Assembly (NCBI GenBank): GCA_020434085.1
Contig: JAGRBM010000266.1
Span: forward strand, 1 to 10,572
Reading direction: 5' to 3'
DNA length: 10,572 nucleotides
Origin: Chrysiogenia bacterium
GTDB lineage: Bacteria; JAGRBM01
The notes below the pieces were generated by a model. It did not search any database, was not told the origin of the DNA, and saw only the letters and a list, made by a program, of their open reading frames with translations. Positions within the stretch are counted from its first letter, which is position 1. Each line of letters opens with the position of its first letter. The position numbers were made by a program, and so were the translations under genes. Positions 1-6,296 of this stretch are shown here, one piece after another.

Positions 1-2
1 CC

Positions 3-3000
3 TCCAACCCGTTTACCGACAACGACAACCTCGACCGTTTCTCACAGGCGCTGGGCAATACGTCGCTCGACCTGTTCCGCTCCGATGCCGGTCCCTCCAT
101 GCGCCGCGGCGCCGAGGCCCTCATCTTTGCCGCCGACAACCCGGCGAATCTCTTCATCGAGGGCCGCGCGCTGCCGCTGGTCGCGCTTGAGGATCTGGGA
201 CGTCTGCTCACGACGACCGATCTCAACACCGGCGAATACATCTTCGGTCCGGCGCTCAAGACCATCTACGCGCTCATGACCGACGGCCCCAAGGCCTATG
301 ACGGCATTCATGGCTCGTATGAGCCGCGCTACCTGCCCGAGATGCAGGGCGGTGTTGCCCGCGCGCGCTTTGCCCAGGCGGGCAGCAGCGCACACGGCTC
401 GCTCACGCCGCTGCAGGTCTTCCTGGAGCCGCTGACCAGCGTCGGCAATTTCGGGGGCCCCGAGTCGTTCCCCTATGGCGCGATGGAGCTGTTCTTCAAG
501 CACATCTTCGCCGAGCTTCAGTGCTCGGACCCTTCGGTGGCGCCCAATGAGTGCGGCGCGCCGCTCGGATCGCAGTGCATGGACTCGATGGGCAATCCGC
601 TTCCCTGCGGGCATCCGGCGGTGACGACCTGCCTCGATCCCGACGGTTTCCCAATTGAGTGTTCGGAATTCAATCATTTGGTATCGGGCATCGAGATCGA
701 TCCGGCCGGCACGATCAACGTCAGCCTTATTCAGTACATCTCCGCCGATGACGACCGGCCCTACAAACCCGTCTCGGACTTTCATCCCTTCGATCCGAAC
801 CAGCCGCTGGCCCGCGCCCTGCCGGTGCAGATCTGCCCGGGCGGCGCCTGCGCCGATGCCGATTTCTTCAACACCGTTGTGAACAACACCAGCGGCGGCG
901 ACATCGACAACATCATCCGTTTTCGTGACGACACGCAGTTTGCAGGCAAGGCCTCGGATGTGCGTGAGGCGGTGCCCGGCGACTTCCTCGTGATTGCCGA
1001 CCGCCCCTTCGAGGACGCGGGCGTGGCCTGCGAAGACCCCTCGGTCATCCCGCGCATTGCCGGTCCGGAACTCGACGGGCAGGGGATGCCGGTCTCGCCA
1101 GTGGTCAATTGCGATCAGTATCAGCTCTTTGATTTCCCGGGCGATACAAGCGCCTTTGTCGTCGACAACGCCGCGGATGCGACCCCCTACAGCCTCACCA
1201 TCAATGGGGAGGTCTTCACCATTACCAGCGATGCTGACGCGACCGAGACCGAGATCAGTGCGGCCCTGGCGGCCTGCGTGAACGACCCGGCCCTTCTTTG
1301 CGACGCGCCGGCGCCGCTTGCCCAGCCCGTGATCGCGACGGATGCGCGCGGCATGGTCTCCATCGTGGACGCCGAACTCGGCGCCGAAGCACTCAACGGG
1401 CCGATCAAGCTGACCCCCGAGCTGGTGACCATCAACGAGCCGATGCAGGTTTTCATCCAGAGCGCCGCGGCGGGCGATTACGAGTTGACGATCGGCGCGG
1501 AGACGTTCCTCTATACGGCCGCAATGGGCGAGACCCGCGCCATGATCGCGACGGGGCTTGCCGGCGCCATCAACACCGGCACCCTGATCGGACTGGTCGC
1601 AACACCGGCGTCCGATCAGCTCGAGGTCGTGCTGCCGCCCGCGGTGGTTACCGGCGGTGCGGGCCTGAGCGCGACGAACAAGGTCTACCGCGACCGGCAG
1701 ATTCAACTCGATCTCAATGACGCGGGCCTGATCGAGGGCATCGCGGCCAAGGACGAGCTCCAGGCCATCTGCGGTCGGACCGAGGTCGTCTGCCTGCGCA
1801 TCCTGCAGATCCTGCGGCGCGATACCGTGCTGGTGGGGCTCGACACATTCTTTGAGGATGATGCCAACGCCAACGGCCTCACCGACACGCGCAGCACCCT
1901 GGTGACCGTCGATGAGGCGGCTGCCGAGACCCAGTACGAAATCACGATCAACACCGTGGGTTTCACCTATACCTCGGATGCGACGCCGACCGACACGGAG
2001 ATCGCTTCGGGACTGGTCAGCGCGATCAACAACGGCAGTGAGCCGGTTGTGGCATCGGTGAGCGGCGAAGGGGTGGTGATTCGCGCGCTGGGACCGGGTG
2101 TGGCTCTGAGCGTTGACCCGGGCGCGCGCCTGGGCGAGATCATGACGCCGCAAGAAGACGATCTGCCGTTTGCCGTGAACACGGGCGATCTCTCGAACAT
2201 CTTCACCCAGGGCCGCTATTACGGATTCCTTGCCAACTACCTGCAGCGCTTCCCGCGTCAGGTGTTTCAGCTCTATCAGTTCCATCAGGAGGGCGGCATG
2301 ATCCCGACCCTCGATGGACTCGAACCCAATTTCGATTTCTCGAACGTGAACCTCGATCTGGCGCTGGCCAACAGCCCGCCGGAATACCGCGCGTCCATCG
2401 GTAACCAGATGACCCAGATGCTGCCGATCATCGACGTGACCAGCGACGTGGTCATTCAGCATCAAAGTGATGTGCGGGCGCTCGATCTCTCGGCTCTCTC
2501 GGCGCCGGTGGCCCAGCAGGTCTGCCCGGCCGGGCAGGTGCCGCTTCTCTCGTGCAGCGCGACCTTCCTCAGCGATACCAACCGCGGCGTGAATCTGGGC
2601 CTGCCCAACGACCTGTTCGTCTATGACGACCTGTACGGCCCGGTGGCGCGGCTCGATATTCCCAAGGTCTACGACGACCGCGTGATCTGCGTGCCCGGCT
2701 CGCTGCCCTCCAGCGGGCTGGCCAACGCGCTGCCCTCGAGCATTGAGGAAACCTTCCTGCTCAACGGGTTCGATCCCTCGGCCGATGTGTGCCGGACAAA
2801 CCCTTTCGCCAATGGGTGCGAGACCAACTCGCCCTTCCCCCTGGCCGGCAGCACGGCGACAACCCTCTGCAGCCAGAACGAGAACACCGGGTCTCCGGCG
2901 ACGGGCATTTCGGTGACCGCGGCGGTTCCGGGTAACACTTCGACCGTTACCATTGACGGGGTGCCAAGCAGCTACATGGCACAGCTTGGCGACACGCCGG

Positions 3001-4961
3001 CGATTGTCGCGGGCAACCTGGTTGCCGCGATCAACTCCATGAGCGACACCGCCCGCGCGGTCGCGGACGTCAACCTCAACGATCGCATTCGCGTCTACGC
3101 CAATCCGGCCAATGCGGCGATCAGCGTCGCCATCGCCGGGGACCTGGCGCTCACTCGCAAGAGCGCCCGCGTCAGCGTGACGAGCGCCGCGGTGATGAAC
3201 TACACCGTGGATATCAACGGCACGCCGCACAGCTATCTGGCCACCGGCATCGATACAACTGCCAGTATTGCGGCCGCGCTCCAGATGCTGCTCAATGCCA
3301 GCGTCGAGCCGATTCAGGCCATTGTCGATCCGCTCGATCCGGCCACCGTGCTCATCAGTGCTGCACCCGGCACCACTGCCTTTACCAGCGCCGTGGTGGG
3401 CAACCTGCTTCTCGATGACGACTGCATCGCCGGCGCGACGGGCAACTGCGCGGGCTTCTACGAGATCCGGCGCGAGGCCAATGCGCTGGCGCGTCTCATC
3501 CCGACGGTGGCAGGTATTAATCCCAAGACCGCCGAACAGCTCATCGATGACACGAGCTCACTGACCGGCCCGCTGCTGGCCAACGGCGTGCTCAGCGAGG
3601 ACGACCGTCAGGCCGTGCTCGAATCCCTCGACGCGGTGGCGGCAGCTGCGCGCACCGGTTTCGTCCCGGCCTTCTCGCGTATCGCGCAGATCATCAGCCG
3701 TCCGAACATTGAAAATGTGGATGTGCAGACCGCCGCCATCGACCTGACCCGCGTGCTCAACAACACGGTGCAGCTCGACAACGGCGAGATCATCAACAAC
3801 CGCGTGGCCCTTCGTCAGATCGAGCCGGTGATCGCCTCATTCTTCAGCCCTGATACCCAGTTCGCGCAGGACCTGATCGCACTGCTGCTGGCGCTCGAAT
3901 CCATTCCGGTCAACACGGTGGAAAACTATGTGCGCGTGGAACAGCCGAATCTGGGCATTGCCTGCGACCCTGATTTTTCATCCTTCGGGGTGTGCGAGAA
4001 CCGCAACAACGGCCCCGACCTGACCGCCGATTTCCTGCGGGCCATCACCAAACCGGGGCCCCTGACGAACCTTGACGGAGTCGTCCAGCTTGACGTGGAC
4101 AACAACCCGATCATGATCCGGCCTATCGACTCGCTGACCATTTCAACCGACGACTTCCTCTCGCTTGCCGTGGACTGCATCTTCGGAATCGACGAGAACG
4201 GCAACGGCACGCCGATCTTCAACTGCAGCTCCCCGGACCACCCCTCGCAGCTCACCCTGTTCGGTCAGGTGCAGCGCGACATTGTGGTCATCCTGGGCCA
4301 GGTGCTCCAGAGCCCCGAGTTCTCCAGTGAGCTGATTCCGTTCTTTGCCTCGATCCTTCGGACCGTGGTGGATCTGCTGGAGCCCCAGCGCGGCAACCGG
4401 GCGGAGAACCCGACGCTTTCGGCCCTGCGCCTGTTCCTCAATGATTCAAGCCTGGAGGCCGCCCGTCAGTTTGCCGACGCCTTCGAGTCGCTTAATCAAT
4501 CGGATCGTGCCAAACTTATCAACTTCGTAGTGGACCAGTTCGACCCGGATACGGGCGCGATTGCAGGCCTCATTGAGGCCACCGACCCCATCATGCGCAA
4601 CGACGCGGACGGGGTCTTTGCCGCGGCCATTTCGGAATTGCTGAGCGTGAATCCGAGCCTGCCGCCGATCGGTTGCTCGGACTCGCAGAGCCTTGCCGGA
4701 CGCATGGTCGGCTGCTCGACGCAGGTACTCGGCGATATCCCCGAGGAAGACATTCGCTTCCTCTTCGACACCTATGTCGATCTGGTGGATACGGGCACCG
4801 CGGAGGTGATCGTGAATATCGTCGCGCAGATCGTGACGACCGGCGCGCTTGAGCGCCTGACGCCAACGCTGCTTCTGATGTCGCAGGAAGGCGTGCTCAA
4901 CGAATTTATCTTGTTCCAGGCCCTGCTGTTTGAGAACGGAATTATCGGACTGGAGCAATGA
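3..4961 (+). CDS. Giant exported repeat protein, 5' end missing, function unknown
   Basis: The reading frame is open from the first complete codon at base 3 to a TGA at 4959-4961, giving 1652 codons. There is no stop back to the window edge, so the true start lies upstream, and the internal ATG at 99 is not a convincing start. I do not recognise the family. In order it shows: an N-terminal stretch with short helices; a cysteine-rich segment (about 528-662) holding two copies of C-x-D-x2-G-x-P-x2-C; a mixed region; five copies of a beta-rich 32-residue motif (1188-3296); a DANANGLTD loop (1860-1886) resembling a calcium-binding loop; and, from about 3450, amphipathic helices that could form a solenoid. 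Cysteines are frequent, which suits an oxidising compartment. No transmembrane segment is obvious. The next gene, a FadL-type barrel, starts 24 bases later, so the protein is probably exported to the periplasm or cell surface. The signal peptide expected upstream cannot be seen. The coding region is secure; the role is unknown. Confidence 0.9.
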   Translation, partial: SNPFTDNDNLDRFSQALGNTSLDLFRSDAGPSMRRGAEALIFAADNPANLFIEGRALPLVALEDLGRLLTTTDLNTGEYIFGPALKTIYALMTDGPKAYDGIHGSYEPRYLPEMQGGVARARFAQAGSSAHGSLTPLQVFLEPLTSVGNFGGPESFPYGAMELFFKHIFAELQCSDPSVAPNECGAPLGSQCMDSMGNPLPCGHPAVTTCLDPDGFPIECSEFNHLVSGIEIDPAGTINVSLIQYISADDDRPYKPVSDFHPFDPNQPLARALPVQICPGGACADADFFNTVVNNTSGGDIDNIIRFRDDTQFAGKASDVREAVPGDFLVIADRPFEDAGVACEDPSVIPRIAGPELDGQGMPVSPVVNCDQYQLFDFPGDTSAFVVDNAADATPYSLTINGEVFTITSDADATETEISAALAACVNDPALLCDAPAPLAQPVIATDARGMVSIVDAELGAEALNGPIKLTPELVTINEPMQVFIQSAAAGDYELTIGAETFLYTAAMGETRAMIATGLAGAINTGTLIGLVATPASDQLEVVLPPAVVTGGAGLSATNKVYRDRQIQLDLNDAGLIEGIAAKDELQAICGRTEVVCLRILQILRRDTVLVGLDTFFEDDANANGLTDTRSTLVTVDEAAAETQYEITINTVGFTYTSDATPTDTEIASGLVSAINNGSEPVVASVSGEGVVIRALGPGVALSVDPGARLGEIMTPQEDDLPFAVNTGDLSNIFTQGRYYGFLANYLQRFPRQVFQLYQFHQEGGMIPTLDGLEPNFDFSNVNLDLALANSPPEYRASIGNQMTQMLPIIDVTSDVVIQHQSDVRALDLSALSAPVAQQVCPAGQVPLLSCSATFLSDTNRGVNLGLPNDLFVYDDLYGPVARLDIPKVYDDRVICVPGSLPSSGLANALPSSIEETFLLNGFDPSADVCRTNPFANGCETNSPFPLAGSTATTLCSQNENTGSPATGISVTAAVPGNTSTVTIDGVPSSYMAQLGDTPAIVAGNLVAAINSMSDTARAVADVNLNDRIRVYANPANAAISVAIAGDLALTRKSARVSVTSAAVMNYTVDINGTPHSYLATGIDTTASIAAALQMLLNASVEPIQAIVDPLDPATVLISAAPGTTAFTSAVVGNLLLDDDCIAGATGNCAGFYEIRREANALARLIPTVAGINPKTAEQLIDDTSSLTGPLLANGVLSEDDRQAVLESLDAVAAAARTGFVPAFSRIAQIISRPNIENVDVQTAAIDLTRVLNNTVQLDNGEIINNRVALRQIEPVIASFFSPDTQFAQDLIALLLALESIPVNTVENYVRVEQPNLGIACDPDFSSFGVCENRNNGPDLTADFLRAITKPGPLTNLDGVVQLDVDNNPIMIRPIDSLTISTDDFLSLAVDCIFGIDENGNGTPIFNCSSPDHPSQLTLFGQVQRDIVVILGQVLQSPEFSSELIPFFASILRTVVDLLEPQRGNRAENPTLSALRLFLNDSSLEAARQFADAFESLNQSDRAKLINFVVDQFDPDTGAIAGLIEATDPIMRNDADGVFAAAISELLSVNPSLPPIGCSDSQSLAGRMVGCSTQVLGDIPEEDIRFLFDTYVDLVDTGTAEVIVNIVAQIVTTGALERLTPTLLLMSQEGVLNEFILFQALLFENGIIGLEQ
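576..662 (+). repeat. Tandem cysteine micro-repeat in the giant protein
   Basis: Two 11-residue units, CMDSMGNPLPC (576-608) and CLDPDGFPIEC (630-662), are separated by seven residues. They agree at C1, D3, G6, P8 and C11, with conservative changes at 2 and 9. Two further cysteines lie just upstream (near 529 and 552), giving six in this segment. The even number suggests disulfides or a small metal-binding or calcium-binding module. This is a protein-level repeat; the DNA of the two units is not identical. Confidence 0.7.
1188..1283 (+). repeat. 32-residue beta motif, copy 1
   Basis: This copy begins YSLTINGEVF and ends LAACVN. It is followed by about 45 more residues that look like the second half of a small domain, up to about 1430. 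It aligns without gaps to the other four copies, sharing I5, T19, L27 and N32, which are invariant in all five, plus Y1, T4 and I23. Position 12 is Ile here and Tyr in the other copies. Two cysteines in and just after the motif are absent from the other cores. Confidence 0.7.
1479..1574 (+). repeat. 32-residue beta motif, copy 2
   Basis: This copy begins YELTIGAETF and ends LAGAIN, starting 97 codons after copy 1. The domain-like extension runs to about 1680 and ends in a beta-rich stretch. It keeps Y1, T4, I5, F10, Y12, T19, I23, L27 and N32. Confidence 0.7.
1935..2030 (+). repeat. 32-residue beta motif, copy 3
   Basis: This copy begins YEITINTVGF and ends LVSAIN, starting 152 codons after copy 2. 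Copies 2 and 3 are separated by a helical insert and the DANANGLTD loop. The extension reaches about 2145. It is the copy closest to what looks like the consensus: Y1, T4, I5, F10, Y12, T19, I23, A24, L27, I31 and N32. Confidence 0.7.
2940..3035 (+). repeat. 32-residue beta motif, copy 4
   Basis: This copy begins STVTIDGVPS and ends LVAAIN. It lies 335 codons after copy 3, so a large unrelated insert separates copies 1-3 from copies 4-5. Y1 is replaced by Ser and I23 by Val; T4, I5, Y12, T19, A24, L27, I31 and N32 are kept. The extension runs to about 3162. Confidence 0.65.
3201..3296 (+). repeat. 32-residue beta motif, copy 5
   Basis: This copy begins YTVDINGTPH and ends LQMLLN, directly following copy 4 at a spacing of 87 codons. 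T4 is replaced by Asp, but Y1, I5, N6, G7, Y12, T19, I23, A24, L27 and N32 remain. The extension runs to about 3423, where the helical C-terminal third begins. Confidence 0.65.
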
Positions 4962-4975
4962 TCGGTGGTGTGGAT

Positions 4976-4979
4976 GGAG
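4976..4979 (+). promoter_or_regulatory. Ribosome binding site deciding the barrel gene's start
   Basis: GGAG lies 6 bases before the ATG at 4986 and 9 before the ATG at 4989. The more upstream in-frame GTG codons at 4965 and 4968 and the ATG at 4974 lie upstream of or overlap it and have no comparable site, which argues for 4986 or 4989. Confidence 0.55.
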
Positions 4980-4985
4980 CCTAGG

Positions 4986-6284
4986 ATGATGGGGAAGAGC
5001 AGGTGGATGCGCGCAGCGTTGGTGCTGCTGGCGTTGGTATGTGCGCTTGTGGCCGCTCCGGATTCGGCGCGGGCACAGTCGCCGGCGACGATCCTCGGGT
5101 TGCACTCGCGCTCGATCGGTCTGGGCGGTGCCGTCTCGGCATCCGTGTCCGATTATTCATCGGTCTATTACAACCCGGCCGGTCTGGCCAATCGCACCGA
5201 TCTGCAGCTCGGTTTCGGGCCTGCGATCGTGATTCCAAGCTTCAAGTATTCAAACTTCGCCGGGTCGCGCAAGGGACCCACCGATCCGTTCATGACCAAC
5301 TCCTTCGGCGCGGTGGTGCCGATCGGCGGCCCGCTCAAGAAACGCGTGGCCTTCGGCATCGGCGCACTCACGCCCTTCCCGAACTTGACAACCATCCGCA
5401 TTCGCACGCCTGAAGAGCCGTCCTTCGTCTTCAGCGAGGACCTGCTGCAGACGCCGATCATTGCGTTCGGCCTGGCGTTCCGGCCGAGCAAGTATTTCAC
5501 CATCGGTGCCGGCGGCCAGCTCATCATCCAGGCCGAAGGCGAGGTCCGGTCCTCCTTCAACCTGAGCAACGCGACGATCACGGGCCGCGATACGGCGCTG
5601 ACCATCAATCCGGTGGTGGCACCGATCTTCGGCATCCAGATCGTCCCGGTTCGCTTCGTGCGCATCGGTCTGTTTTATCGCTCCGAAGTGAAGCCCGATA
5701 TCAAGCTGCCCTTCAAGGCGGATGCGGGCATCATCTCGATCGAAGCGCAGTTCATCTCGAACGTGCTCTATTCGCCGCCGCAGATGGGCGGCGGCATTGC
5801 CTTTGAATTCCTCGACCAGTTCGTGCTCTCGGCCGACGGCGTGTTCGTGCAGACCTCGAAGACACCCTCGCCGGGCGTGCAGCTTCGCGTGACGCCCGAC
5901 GCCCTGATCGCCCCGATCGTGACGGTCGATCCCAACCCCGGTTTCTCCGATACCTTCCAGGTGCACGTGGGTATTGAATACAAATACAACGAGGACGTGC
6001 GTTTCCGCGCCGGTTACATGCGGCGCACGACGCCCGTGCCAGAGCAGGCCTACGATACCTCCTTTCTGGATGAGTCGATTTCGGCCTATTCGGTCGGCGC
6101 GGGCCTGACCCTCAAGGACCCGACTGAAATTCTGGAGAAACCCTTCACGGTGGATTTCCACGTGCAGTTCCAGCAGATGGACAGCGGCACGGCCCGGCGT
6201 GCTTCCCCGCTGCATCCGATCGGGGATCTGAAGTTCAATGCATGGATGCTCAATTTCGGTTTCCAGGGAACCGTGCGGTTCTAG
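4986..6284 (+). CDS. FadL/OMPP1-family outer-membrane beta-barrel protein
   Basis: This encodes 432 residues from the ATG at 4986, close to the usual FadL-family length. Residues 1-30 form a signal peptide: a K/R-rich start, a hydrophobic core (RAALVLLALVCALVAA), then SARA before a cleavage site ahead of QSP. The mature N-terminus carries the family signature, a Gly-rich SIGLGGAVSA followed by VYYNPAGLA, which in FadL proteins belongs to the N-terminal plug or hatch region. A later stretch with RAGYMRRTTPVPEQ and YSVGAGLTL also matches the family's C-terminal strands. Alternating polar and hydrophobic strands follow throughout, and the protein ends in Phe (GFQGTVRF), the usual C-terminal signal for barrel insertion by BAM. 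FadL relatives take up hydrophobic molecules such as fatty acids or aromatic compounds; the substrate here is unknown. It sits 24 bases after the giant protein gene and 12 before the lipoprotein gene. In-frame GTG at 4965 or ATG at 5007 are less likely starts. Confidence 0.88.
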   Translation: MMGKSRWMRAALVLLALVCALVAAPDSARAQSPATILGLHSRSIGLGGAVSASVSDYSSVYYNPAGLANRTDLQLGFGPAIVIPSFKYSNFAGSRKGPTDPFMTNSFGAVVPIGGPLKKRVAFGIGALTPFPNLTTIRIRTPEEPSFVFSEDLLQTPIIAFGLAFRPSKYFTIGAGGQLIIQAEGEVRSSFNLSNATITGRDTALTINPVVAPIFGIQIVPVRFVRIGLFYRSEVKPDIKLPFKADAGIISIEAQFISNVLYSPPQMGGGIAFEFLDQFVLSADGVFVQTSKTPSPGVQLRVTPDALIAPIVTVDPNPGFSDTFQVHVGIEYKYNEDVRFRAGYMRRTTPVPEQAYDTSFLDESISAYSVGAGLTLKDPTEILEKPFTVDFHVQFQQMDSGTARRASPLHPIGDLKFNAWMLNFGFQGTVRF

Positions 6285-6288
6285 GGAG
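6284..6288 (+). promoter_or_regulatory. Ribosome binding site of the lipoprotein gene
   Basis: GGGAG starts on the last base of the barrel gene's TAG stop codon and lies 8 bases before the ATG at 6297. The overlap suggests translation close behind, or coupled to, the barrel gene. The in-frame GTG at 6288 overlaps the site and is unlikely to be the start. Confidence 0.55.
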
Positions 6289-6296
6289 TGGTAGTG

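Noticed and set aside
42-3230. A 1062-codon open frame on the minus strand opposite the giant protein gene
   Set aside because: It is aligned codon-for-codon with the sense gene, so its stops would require sense codons TTA, CTA or TCA, which are rare in GC-rich genomes. The translation is rich in Arg, His, Gly and Asp and shows no domain, signal peptide or ribosome site. The sense strand has clear domain structure.
1188-3296. The repeated motif as evidence for a prophage
   Set aside because: The motif resembles domains common in phage tail proteins, but no capsid, terminase, tail assembly, lysis or integrase gene is present, and the neighbours are envelope and housekeeping genes.
5250-6215. 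A 321-codon minus-strand open frame opposite the FadL-type gene
   Set aside because: It lies entirely within the barrel gene, with the Arg/His/Asp-rich composition typical of antisense shadows.
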